Positions 7,587 through 14,817 of a stretch of DNA of 32,404 bases are shown here, one piece after another; within the stretch, counting starts at the first letter, position 1, and each line of letters opens with the position of its first letter. The position numbers were made by a program, and so were the translations under genes. This stretch comes from Saccharothrix deserti (lineage in GTDB: Bacteria > Actinomycetota > Actinomycetes > Mycobacteriales > Pseudonocardiaceae), in assembly GCF_009769385.1 (NCBI RefSeq), contig NZ_VKAB01000064.1, forward strand, positions 1-32,404, given 5' to 3'. The notes beneath the pieces were generated by a model. The model was not told the origin of the DNA. It saw nothing but the letters and a program-made list of their open reading frames with translations, and did no database searches.

Positions 7587-8123
7587 GTGACCCGCCCGCT
7601 GCGCGCGGACGCCCAGCGCAACCGCGACCGGTTGATCGAGGCGGCGCTGACCGCGTTCACCCAGGACGGCGCGGGCGTCGCGCTGGAGTCCATCGCCAAA
7701 CGCGCCGGCGTCGGGATCGGCACGCTCTACCGCCACTTCCCCACCCGCGAGGCGCTGGTGGAGGCGGTCTACCGGAACGAGTTGACCAAGCTCTGCGACG
7801 CCGCGTCCGAGCTGTTGCGCACCCTGCCGCCACACGAGGCGACCAGGGCGTGGATGGACCGGTTCGTTCAGTACATGGCCACGAAACGCGGCTTGAGCGA
7901 TGCGCTGAACGCGTTGATCGCCGGCGGCTGCGACCCGTACGCGGAGAGCCTGGAACGGCTGACGCAGACCGTGACCATGCTGCTGAAAGCCATCGACCGC
8001 ACGGACGTGACCCCGCTCGACGTGCTCACCACCCTCGGCGGCATCGCGATCGCGACGGGCGAGGTCGGCCCGTCGGACGGGATGCTCGACCTCGTGATGA
8101 ACGGCCTGCGCTACCGGGCCTGA
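7587..8123 (+). CDS. TetR-family transcriptional repressor
   Basis: A 178-residue protein starting at GTG 7587, with GGGAGG five bases upstream. The N-terminal helix-turn-helix is clear: RLIEAALTAF, then LESIAKRAGVGIGTLYRHF and PTREALVEAVY (roughly residues 14-60). The remainder is a helical ligand-binding domain of the type seen in actinobacterial regulators that end in a TetR_C-like region. It sits divergent from an SDR gene, with one perfect and one imperfect palindrome between them. The likely job is to repress the SDR gene and itself until a small molecule, perhaps the SDR substrate, binds. Confidence 0.92.
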   Translation: MTRPLRADAQRNRDRLIEAALTAFTQDGAGVALESIAKRAGVGIGTLYRHFPTREALVEAVYRNELTKLCDAASELLRTLPPHEATRAWMDRFVQYMATKRGLSDALNALIAGGCDPYAESLERLTQTVTMLLKAIDRTDVTPLDVLTTLGGIAIATGEVGPSDGMLDLVMNGLRYRA

Positions 8124-8144
8124 CCCACTACCGCGCCTGACCCA

Positions 8145-9656
8145 CTACCCGACCTGACCGACCTGACCGGCCGGCGCGGACCGGCGGACGGCGGCGCGCG
8201 ACGTGCCGACGAGGTGACGGCTCAGGTTGCCGCGCAACGTGGACACCGCGTCGAGCACGTAGTTCTGCCGCACCCGCCACGGACCGCGGTCACCCTGGCG
8301 CGGGAACGTGTCGATGGCCCGCTGGATGTAACCGGAGGCCAGGTCCAGCAGCGGACGGCGGGTGAGCTCGCGGTCCGGCGTGGCGACGACCGACGCGTAC
8401 CCGTGCCGGTCCATGTGGTTGACCACCCGGCACACCAGGCGCGAGGTCAGGTCGGCGCGCAGCGTCCAGGAGGCGTTGGTGTAGCCGACGCACACCGCGA
8501 AGTTCGGCAGCCCGGTGATCATCGCGCCGCGCCAGATGAACTGGTCGGACAGCTCGACCCGCCGCCCGTCCACGCTGGGCCTGATCCCGCCGAGCACCAG
8601 CAGTTGCAGCCCGGTGGCGGTGACCACGACGTCCGCCTCCAGCACCCGCCCGGACTCGAGCCGCACGCCGTCGGGGGTGAACGTGTCGATGTGGTCGGTG
8701 ACGACCGACGCGCGACCCGCGTTGACCGCCTTGAACAGGTCGGCGTCCGGGATCGCGCACAGCCGCTGGTCCCACGGGTCGTAGGTGGGCGTGAAGTGCT
8801 CGCGCACCGCGTTCTCGTCGTTCAGAGCTTTGGCGGACAGGCCGGTCAGCACCTTGCGCGCGACCTTCGGCCAGCGGCGGCAGAACTGGTAGAACGCCAC
8901 CCCGAACAGGATGTTCTTGGTGCGGATCAGCCGGTGCGCGGCGTTCGCGGGCAGCAGTTCGCGGACCTTGTCGGCGAGCTTGTCACGGCCGGGCACCACG
9001 CCGATCCACGTCGGCGAGCGCTGGAGCATGGTGACGTGCGCGGCGGTCTCGGCCATCGACGGCACCAACGTCACCGCCGTCGCACCGCTGCCGATCACCA
9101 CCACGCGTTTGCCCGCGTAGTCCAGGTCCTCGGGCCAGAACTGCGGCCGGACCACTTCGCCGCGGAACGACTCGATGCCCGGGAACACCGGGTCGTGGCC
9201 CTGCTCGTAGTTGTAGTAACCCGTGCAGGAGTAGAAGAAATCGCAGGTCAGCGTGCTCTCGGTGACCACGCCGGCCTCGTCGCGGCGGCTGACCGTCAAC
9301 GTCCAGCGCGCCGTCTCGGTGGAGAAGTCGGCGGCCACCACCTTGGTGCGGTAGCGGATCAGCCGGTCGATGCCGAACTCCTCGGCGGTGTTCCGGACGT
9401 AGCGCAGGATCGACGTTCCGTCGGCGATCGACTGCGCCTCCCGCCACGGCCGGAACGGGTAGCCGAGGGTGAACATGTCCGAATCGGACCGGATGCCCGG
9501 ATAGCGGAAGAGGTCCCACGTCCCGCCCATGACGTCGCGGGCTTCGAGGATCGCGACGGACTTGCCGGGGCACTCGGTGCGCAGCCGGTAGGCCGCGCCG
9601 ACACCGGACAGTCCGGCGCCCACGATCACGACGTCGAGGTGCTCGGGAGTGGTCAT
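8145..9656 (-). CDS. Flavin-containing monooxygenase, EtaA/MymA-like
   Basis: A 503-residue protein starting at ATG 9656; ATG 9662 is an alternative with AGG seven bases upstream. The FAD-binding motif is GAGLSG at 13-18, and the second Rossmann motif is GSGATA, followed by VTLVPSMAETAAHVTMLQRSPTW. WPEDLDYAGKRVVVIGSGA is characteristic of the EtaA/MymA branch of Baeyer-Villiger-type monooxygenases, which oxygenate ketones or thioamides with NADPH and O2. The family fingerprint FxGxxxHxxxW reads FRGEVVRPQFW here, with arginine in place of histidine. It is divergent from a SadH-like SDR and convergent with the TetR gene, an arrangement reminiscent of the mycobacterial mymA cluster. Confidence 0.9.
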   Translation of the reverse strand: MTTPEHLDVVIVGAGLSGVGAAYRLRTECPGKSVAILEARDVMGGTWDLFRYPGIRSDSDMFTLGYPFRPWREAQSIADGTSILRYVRNTAEEFGIDRLIRYRTKVVAADFSTETARWTLTVSRRDEAGVVTESTLTCDFFYSCTGYYNYEQGHDPVFPGIESFRGEVVRPQFWPEDLDYAGKRVVVIGSGATAVTLVPSMAETAAHVTMLQRSPTWIGVVPGRDKLADKVRELLPANAAHRLIRTKNILFGVAFYQFCRRWPKVARKVLTGLSAKALNDENAVREHFTPTYDPWDQRLCAIPDADLFKAVNAGRASVVTDHIDTFTPDGVRLESGRVLEADVVVTATGLQLLVLGGIRPSVDGRRVELSDQFIWRGAMITGLPNFAVCVGYTNASWTLRADLTSRLVCRVVNHMDRHGYASVVATPDRELTRRPLLDLASGYIQRAIDTFPRQGDRGPWRVRQNYVLDAVSTLRGNLSRHLVGTSRAAVRRSAPAGQVGQVG

Positions 9657-9824
9657 GCCCATCAGTGTGCCTGGAGCCGTCGGCGCTGCGGAACGCGGCA
9701 ATCAGGCCGGTCGGAACGTTCGCGGTGCGTGACGTCGTGTCGAGGTCGGATTCCTGTGCGCGGAGTCGGGCCCCGCCGTCGGAGTGCGGTCAAACTGGTG
9801 TCACCGACGTCCCGAGGAGGCCGC

Positions 9825-10697
9825 ATGTCCCAGCTCTCGCGCTACCGGTTCGCAGGCGGGACGGCGGTGGTCACCGGTGCGGCCAGTGGCATGGGCGAGC
9901 ACATGGCGCACGGGCTGGCCCGGCGCGGTAGCGATCTCGTGTTGATCGACCGGGACGCCGACCGGTTGGCGGCGGTGGCCGGGAAGATCCGCGGGGTGCG
10001 GGTCGAGACGTTCGTGGCGGACCTGGCCGACATCGCCGGTCTGGACGAGCTCGCGGCACGTGTGCTGGCCGCGAACCCCCGCGTCACCCTGCTGGTGAAC
10101 AACGCGGGCGTGGCGTTGAGCGGCACGTTCGACCAGGTGAGCGCGGACGAGTTCGACTGGGTGATGGACATCAACTTCCGCGCCCCGGTCGCGTTGACCC
10201 GCCTGCTGCTGCCGACGCTGCTGAAATCACCCGGCAGCCACGTGGTGAACGTGTCGAGCCTGTTCGGCCTCATCGGCCCGCCCGGCCAGACCGCGTACTC
10301 GTCCAGCAAGTTCGCCCTGCGCGGGTTCAGCGAGTCGCTGCGCCACGAGCTGGCCGACCGGGGCGTCGGCGTGACCAGCGTCCACCCGGGCGGTATCCGG
10401 ACCAGGATCGCGGAGACCGCGCGGGTGGCGTCCGGGGCGAGCGAAGCCGAGGCGGCGCAGGGCAAGGAGAGCTTCGCCAAGCTCCTCACCTATCCCGCGG
10501 ACAAGGCGGCCGAGCGGATCCTGACCGGCGTCGAGAAGCGCAAGGGCCGCGTGCTGATCGCGTGGACCGCCGTCGTGCCGGACATCCTGGCCCGCCTGTT
10601 CCCCACCTCGTACCTGGCCGTGATGAACCGCCTCAGCCCTTCGACCGCCCGGAAGGCCTCAGCGCCTCAGCGCAACACGACCTCCACCGGGAGCTGA
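9825..10697 (+). CDS. Short-chain dehydrogenase, SadH-like
   Basis: A 290-residue SDR with TGAASGMG at 17-24, NNAG at 92-95, catalytic Ser144/145, and YSSSK giving Tyr158 and Lys162. The ATG at 9825 follows GAGGAGG by four bases. The C-terminal part, with PADKAAERILTGVEKRKGRVLI, matches the SadH/acetoin-dehydrogenase-like SDRs that accompany flavin monooxygenases in actinobacteria. Its divergent partner is the EtaA/MymA-like monooxygenase, so the two may act in sequence on one alcohol/ketone substrate. The 3' end overlaps the convergent transglutaminase-like gene by 31 bases. Confidence 0.9.
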   Translation: MSQLSRYRFAGGTAVVTGAASGMGEHMAHGLARRGSDLVLIDRDADRLAAVAGKIRGVRVETFVADLADIAGLDELAARVLAANPRVTLLVNNAGVALSGTFDQVSADEFDWVMDINFRAPVALTRLLLPTLLKSPGSHVVNVSSLFGLIGPPGQTAYSSSKFALRGFSESLRHELADRGVGVTSVHPGGIRTRIAETARVASGASEAEAAQGKESFAKLLTYPADKAAERILTGVEKRKGRVLIAWTAVVPDILARLFPTSYLAVMNRLSPSTARKASAPQRNTTSTGS

Positions 10698-11524
10698 GTG
10701 GCCTGGTTCAGCGACGTGATCACCGGCGTCACCCGGTAGGCGTCGGTGTCGAAGGCCGTGCGCAAGTCGTCGTCGGTGGGGTTCTGCAGCAGGTCGGCGA
10801 GTGAGTCGGTGGCCGCGACGTCCTCTTCGGACACTTCCGGCTCGTCGCGCAACCCGCCCCACAGGTCCCACAGGATCATCTCGTGCTTGTTCAGGGAGGC
10901 CAGGTCCTGCACGAGGTCGTGCCGCACCTGGGGCAGGCCGCGCGTGCCGGGAATGCTCAGGTGCGGTGACACCACGAACCGCTCCGCCTCGATGGCACCC
11001 GACCGGCAGGCCCGCCACGCGTCCGCGCCGACCAGGAACCGGTCGCGGGGCACGTCCAACAGGTCGACGTCGCTCGCCGGGAACTGCGGGTCGACCAGCC
11101 GCCACCGGTCGCCGTCCCACACCTCGGCCACCACGTGGTCCACGTACCAGCCGGGGGCCGGGTACCCGGCGAACCCGACCCGCGACCGCGCCGGTATCCC
11201 GTGGTGCCGTGCCATGGCGACGAACAGCAGCGTGAAATCGCGGCAGCAGCCGACGATCCGCTCGGTCGGCGCGCGCTCCTGGTCCAGCGGCGCGGGGTTC
11301 AGCTCGTGCAGCCGGGCGAACATGTCCGACGCGTACCGGAGATCGACCTCCGCCAGCCGTTCGGCCGGGAACCCGTGGTCGGTGATGTCCCCGTTGCCCC
11401 AGAAGTGGAACACCAGCCCGGACGCCGCCTGCCGCAGCTTCGCGAGGTCCGGGCCGACGCCGTCCAGCCATCCCGCCAGCGGACCGGGATCGGTGAACCG
11501 GCTGTGCGTGGTGTAGTCGATCAT
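10667..11524 (-). CDS. Transglutaminase-fold (papain-like) protein
   Basis: A 285-residue protein starting at ATG 11524, with GGGGGAG four bases upstream. The triad of the transglutaminase-like core is visible: Cys94 in CCRDFTLLFVAMARHHGIPAR, His130 in WYVDHVVAEVW, and Asp145 in WRLVDPQF. The arrangement (C in a helix, then H and D on adjacent strands) is that of the transglut_core superfamily, whose bacterial members are often proteases or amidases rather than cross-linking enzymes. No signal peptide is present. The C-terminal 120 residues carry no motif I recognise. It lies 58 bases downstream of the methyltransferase on the same strand and may be co-transcribed with it. Confidence 0.85.
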   Translation of the reverse strand: MIDYTTHSRFTDPGPLAGWLDGVGPDLAKLRQAASGLVFHFWGNGDITDHGFPAERLAEVDLRYASDMFARLHELNPAPLDQERAPTERIVGCCRDFTLLFVAMARHHGIPARSRVGFAGYPAPGWYVDHVVAEVWDGDRWRLVDPQFPASDVDLLDVPRDRFLVGADAWRACRSGAIEAERFVVSPHLSIPGTRGLPQVRHDLVQDLASLNKHEMILWDLWGGLRDEPEVSEEDVAATDSLADLLQNPTDDDLRTAFDTDAYRVTPVITSLNQATQLPVEVVLR

Positions 11525-11582
11525 CGAGCTCCCCCTGAGTCGTGGTGTGGCGTCAGGTCTACCGCCTGCCCCAGGGGCACGG

Positions 11583-12284
11583 TCAAGCTGTGACGGTGAA
11601 CAGGACGTAGCCGTAGCTCAACTCCCGCCGGCCCGGGTTGGCGCGCACCCACCCGTCCACGACATCGCCCGGGAACTCGATGCGCAGCACGGCTTCCAGC
11701 TCGGCCGCGTCACGGCAGCGCCACGCGGACATCACCTCGGTGCGCTCGGCTTCCCGCTCCCGCCACCACGCGTCGGTCGTGTCGGCGGCGCCCTGCGCGG
11801 ACGCCCACGGCGAGGCGGCGAGCAGGTCGGCGAACTCGCCGTGCCGCAGGTCGTTGTCGATCACGACCAGCCTGCCGCCGGGCTTGAGCACCCGCCGCAC
11901 CTCGGCGAGGCCGGGTTCGCAGTCCGGTGGGAAGAAGTAGGCGAACCGGGCGTGCACCACGTCCACGCTCGCGTCGGCCAACGGGATGTGCTCGGCCGAA
12001 CCGGGCCGCACCGCACCGGGCCGCACCACGCCACGTTCCCTCGCCCTGGCCAGCAGGTCCGGGTCCGGCTCGACCCCGATGACCTCCCCCGCGTCGGCCG
12101 CGTAGCGGGGCAACCAGAACCCCGTGCCGCAGCCCAGGTCGAGGATCGTGCGGCCGGCCCAGTCGGCCCGTGCCCGCAGTTCCCGCCACAGCGGGCCGTC
12201 GGGGTCGATCGCCTCGTTCTCCCGCTCGTAGACCTCGGGGTTGTCGGCGATGTTGGGGGCGCGGTGGAAATCCGGGAACGTCAC
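11583..12284 (-). CDS. Class I SAM-dependent methyltransferase
   Basis: A Rossmann-fold methyltransferase of about 233 residues. Motif I is ILDLGCGTGFW, followed by GVEPDPDLLARAR (acidic end of strand 2), the HIPLADASVDVVHARF region and RVLKPGGRLVVIDND, as in the Methyltransf_11 family. The target of methylation is unknown. GTG 12284 is preferred because the protein then begins TFPDFHRAPNIADNP, and TACGTT seven bases upstream could be the -10 of a leaderless transcript; ATG 12302 and ATG 12368 are in-frame alternatives. It is divergent from the heme peroxidase gene and upstream of the transglutaminase-like gene. Confidence 0.88.
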   Translation of the reverse strand: MTFPDFHRAPNIADNPEVYERENEAIDPDGPLWRELRARADWAGRTILDLGCGTGFWLPRYAADAGEVIGVEPDPDLLARARERGVVRPGAVRPGSAEHIPLADASVDVVHARFAYFFPPDCEPGLAEVRRVLKPGGRLVVIDNDLRHGEFADLLAASPWASAQGAADTTDAWWREREAERTEVMSAWRCRDAAELEAVLRIEFPGDVVDGWVRANPGRRELSYGYVLFTVTA

Positions 12285-12367
12285 GCCGCACAACGTATGC
12301 ATTCCGCCGATCGAGCGACGAAGGAATATTTTTCGCTCACGCACCGCCACCACCTCACAGTTTCCCA

Positions 12368-12391
12368 TCCGGATGGACTAAAGCATCCGGA
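12368..12391. promoter_or_regulatory. 8-bp inverted repeat in divergent intergenic region
   Basis: TCCGGATG and CATCCGGA are perfect reverse complements around an eight-base spacer. The repeat lies between the methyltransferase and peroxidase genes, about 25 bases before the proposed peroxidase -35 box. It could be an operator, but no regulator gene is adjacent. Confidence 0.4.
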
Positions 12392-12416
12392 CCAGCGGAA
12401 TAGTCCGTGTATCTGA

Positions 12417-12444
12417 TGGACAACACCTGGTACCTGTGTAGTAC
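12417..12444 (+). promoter_or_regulatory. Candidate promoter of the peroxidase operon
   Basis: TGGACA (12417-12422) and TAGTAC (12439-12444) are separated by 16 bases and resemble vegetative -35 and -10 boxes. The -10 lies within a small inverted repeat (CCTGT, five bases, ACAGG). The predicted leader is about 65 bases. Confidence 0.45.
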
Positions 12445-12515
12445 AGGGCGACACACAGGGGGTGCGCTCGTCCTGCCCGGGGGGTTCCCGGGGAACGAAA
12501 GACCCGGGGGGGTCA

Positions 12516-14180
12516 ATGAGAAAGCACGGTACGAACAGCTTTTTCGTCGTGGGCGAAGGAGTGCTCGAGTTCGACCGGAACGGGGTGGCGACGAGACGTC
12601 AGCCGCTCACGGTGGAGGAACTGCGCCGGTTCCGCTTCTCCCGGCTGGGGCCCGAGGGAACGCAACTGGACGAGGAGACCAGGGTCGCCCTGGCCACCGC
12701 GATGACGGCGGACGTCCCGCAGCTGGACTCCGCGAACCCGTCGATCCCGGCGGGATTCACCTACCTCGGTCAGTTCGTGGACCACGACCTGACCATGGAC
12801 CGCACCGAGTCGCAGCTGGGCGACGACGTGAACCTCGGCGACCTGATGCAGGGCCGCTCGCCCGCCCTGGACCTGGACTCGGTGTACGGGCGCGGTCCCG
12901 CCGACCGCAACGACCGGGTGTTCTACGCGCCCGACAGCGTGAAGCTCAAGGTCGGCACGACCTCGCCCGTGCAGTTCCCGGACGAACGGGTCAACGTCGC
13001 GCTGGAGGGGTTCGACCTGCCGCGGTTCGGCGCCGCGGGCACGACCGGGGCGGACCGGCGCAGGCCGCTCATCCCGGACACCCGCAACGACGAGAACCTG
13101 GTGGTCGCCCAGACGCACCTGGCGTTCATCAGGTTCCACAACCGGGTCGTGGACGAGCTGGCGTTGCGCGGGCTCACCGGGCGGCGGCTGTTCACCGCGG
13201 CACGCGAGCAGGTGGTGCGCCACTACCAGTGGATGCTGCGCACCGACTTCCTGCCGCGGATCGTCGACCCGACGATCGTGGACGACGTGTTCACCAACGG
13301 CCGCCGGTTCTTCGAGGCGCCGGGCCGCGGGCAGTCGCCGTACGGGTTGCAGCCGACCATGCCGCTGGAGTTCTCGGTGGCGGCGTACCGGTTGGGCCAC
13401 AGCATGATCCGGGGCGCGTACCAGTGGAACCGGGTGTTCAACACGGGCGGGCCGGGCGGTGCCGCCTCGCTGTTCCTGTTGTTCGTCTTCACCGGCACCT
13501 CCGGCAACTTCGACCCCGGGTCGCAGCTGCCGGACCTGGACAACCCCAACTCGGGCACGGTCGACACGCTGCCCACCAACTGGATCGCCGACTTCCGCAG
13601 GCTGTTCGACTTCACCGAAGCCGACCGGCCGGACCTCGTGCCGCCGACCGCCGACGGCGGCAACGTGACCAAGCGGATCGACAGCCTGTTGGTGAACCCG
13701 CTGACCCAGCTGCCGGCGGGCACGTTCGACGGCCGCGGCACCACGTTCCCGGAGATCCAGCGCAACCTGGCGTTCCGCAACCTGACCCGGGCGAACATGG
13801 TCCGGCTGGCCGGCGGGCAGCAGATGGCGGAGTTCCTGGGCGTGGAGCCGTTGACGAGCGAGCAGATCCTGGTCGGCGACCAGGGCGCGACCCTGGACTC
13901 GCTGACCGATGCGCAGAAGGCCGCGGTGACCGCCGCGACCCCGTTGTGGCTCTACGTCCTGCGGGAGGCCGAGTTCAACAACGGCCTGCTCGGACCGGTG
14001 GGCGGCCGGATCGTGGCCGAGGTGTTCCACCGCGCCATCGAGGGCAGCCGCACGTCGATCGTCCGCGAGCCGTCGTGGCGGCCGGCGTTCGGGCCGGACG
14101 CGCAGACGTTCCGGATGACGGACCTGCTGCTGTTCGCGTTCGAGGGCAAGGCGGACCTGCTGAACCCGTTGGGCGACTGA
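12516..14180 (+). CDS. Animal-type heme peroxidase (An_peroxidase family)
   Basis: A 554-residue protein starting at ATG 12516 after a run of G residues that can serve as the ribosome-binding site. It belongs to the peroxidase-cyclooxygenase superfamily. The distal motif LGQFVDHDL gives Gln86, Asp89 and His90. DTRNDEN gives the catalytic Arg190 and Glu193. YRLGHSMIR gives the proximal haem ligand His295. Asp89 and Glu193 occupy the places of the two ester-forming residues of mammalian peroxidases, so covalent haem is possible; the methionine that forms myeloperoxidase's third link is Asn194 here. HLAFIRFHNRVVDEL is also conserved. No signal peptide is seen. Substrate (halide, phenol or lipid) is unknown. 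The DoxX-like gene follows after a single base. Confidence 0.92.
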   Translation: MRKHGTNSFFVVGEGVLEFDRNGVATRRQPLTVEELRRFRFSRLGPEGTQLDEETRVALATAMTADVPQLDSANPSIPAGFTYLGQFVDHDLTMDRTESQLGDDVNLGDLMQGRSPALDLDSVYGRGPADRNDRVFYAPDSVKLKVGTTSPVQFPDERVNVALEGFDLPRFGAAGTTGADRRRPLIPDTRNDENLVVAQTHLAFIRFHNRVVDELALRGLTGRRLFTAAREQVVRHYQWMLRTDFLPRIVDPTIVDDVFTNGRRFFEAPGRGQSPYGLQPTMPLEFSVAAYRLGHSMIRGAYQWNRVFNTGGPGGAASLFLLFVFTGTSGNFDPGSQLPDLDNPNSGTVDTLPTNWIADFRRLFDFTEADRPDLVPPTADGGNVTKRIDSLLVNPLTQLPAGTFDGRGTTFPEIQRNLAFRNLTRANMVRLAGGQQMAEFLGVEPLTSEQILVGDQGATLDSLTDAQKAAVTAATPLWLYVLREAEFNNGLLGPVGGRIVAEVFHRAIEGSRTSIVREPSWRPAFGPDAQTFRMTDLLLFAFEGKADLLNPLGD

Positions 14181-14181
14181 C

Positions 14182-14622
14182 GTGTCGGCCCGCTTGGGGG
14201 AGCGGACCACCGCCGGAGCACCGCTCGACCGCTGGGCCCTGCCTGCCCTGCGGATCTCGATCGGTGTGGTGTTCGTCTGGTTCGGAGTGCTGAAGGTGAC
14301 CGGTTCCTCGCCGGTCGCGGAGCTCGTCGGAGCCGCCGTGCCGTGGGTCGACCAGGCGTTCCTGGTGCCCGCGCTGGGGTGGTTCGAGGTCGGGTTGGGT
14401 GCGGTGTTGCTGCTCGGGCGACTGCCGCGGCTGACGCTGGTCGTCGTGGCGGTCCACCTGGCGGGGACGTTCCTGGTCTTCGTCCAGGCGCCCGCTCTCG
14501 TGATGACGGGGAGCAACCCCTTGCTGTTGACCACCAACGGCGAGTTCGTGCTGAAGAACGTGGTGCTCATCTGCGCCGCACTGGTGCTGCTCGGCCGGGT
14601 CGAAAGGCGGCGGACGAGCTAG
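14182..14622 (+). CDS. DoxX-like integral membrane protein
   Basis: A 146-residue protein starting at GTG 14182, one base after the peroxidase stop, so the two genes are almost certainly co-transcribed and translationally coupled. Four hydrophobic helices are visible: LRISIGVVFVWFGVLKV, LGWFEVGLGAVLLLG, LTLVVVAVHLAGTFLVFV and FVLKNVVLICAALVLLG. The FVWFGVLK motif in helix 1 and the LKN motif before helix 4 resemble the DoxX/DUF417 group. In mycobacteria a DoxX protein links to redox enzymes at the membrane. A role as membrane partner or electron donor for the peroxidase is an inference from position only. Confidence 0.8.
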   Translation: MSARLGERTTAGAPLDRWALPALRISIGVVFVWFGVLKVTGSSPVAELVGAAVPWVDQAFLVPALGWFEVGLGAVLLLGRLPRLTLVVVAVHLAGTFLVFVQAPALVMTGSNPLLLTTNGEFVLKNVVLICAALVLLGRVERRRTS

Positions 14623-14636
14623 CCGCGCGGCGGGGT

Positions 14637-14663
14637 CCGGTCCCCGGTCCTCCCGGGGACCGG
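14637..14663 (+). terminator. GC-rich hairpin after the peroxidase operon
   Basis: CCGGTCCCCGG and CCGGGGACCGG form a perfect 11-pair stem with a five-base loop, starting 15 bases after the DoxX-like stop. No T-run follows, as is common for actinomycete terminators. Confidence 0.7.
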
Positions 14664-14784
14664 GCTCCCCCCGCGTTCCGGTCGGGCCCCTGGAGAACGT
14701 GGTCCGCGTCGGCCTGCGGAGACGCGAAGGCCGACGGCGTGATCCTTGACATCCTCCGCACGTGGGCGGTTGACTGCGTGGGGT

Positions 14785-14798
14785 TTGAAACGATTCAA
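14785..14798. promoter_or_regulatory. LacI-type operator upstream of rhaB
   Basis: TTGAAACGATTCAA is an inverted repeat (TTGAA/TTCAA) with the central CG typical of LacI-family operators. It lies 19 bases before the rhaB start, between upstream TTGACA/TTGACT-like hexamers (14746 and 14770) and the ribosome-binding site, a good place for repression. No LacI gene is in the window, so the regulator would be encoded elsewhere. Confidence 0.65.
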
Positions 14799-14817
14799 GG
14801 AGCCGGTGGAGTCGCCC

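Noticed and set aside
12513..14570. 685-codon minus-strand open frame opposite the peroxidase operon
   Set aside because: Rich in Arg, Gln, His and Val in the manner of antisense frames, while the plus strand carries all peroxidase motifs.
5614..14622. A small biosynthetic gene cluster (monooxygenase, SDRs, methyltransferase, peroxidase)
   Set aside because: No polyketide, peptide, terpene or RiPP core enzyme or precursor is present, and the genes fall into separate divergent and convergent units.
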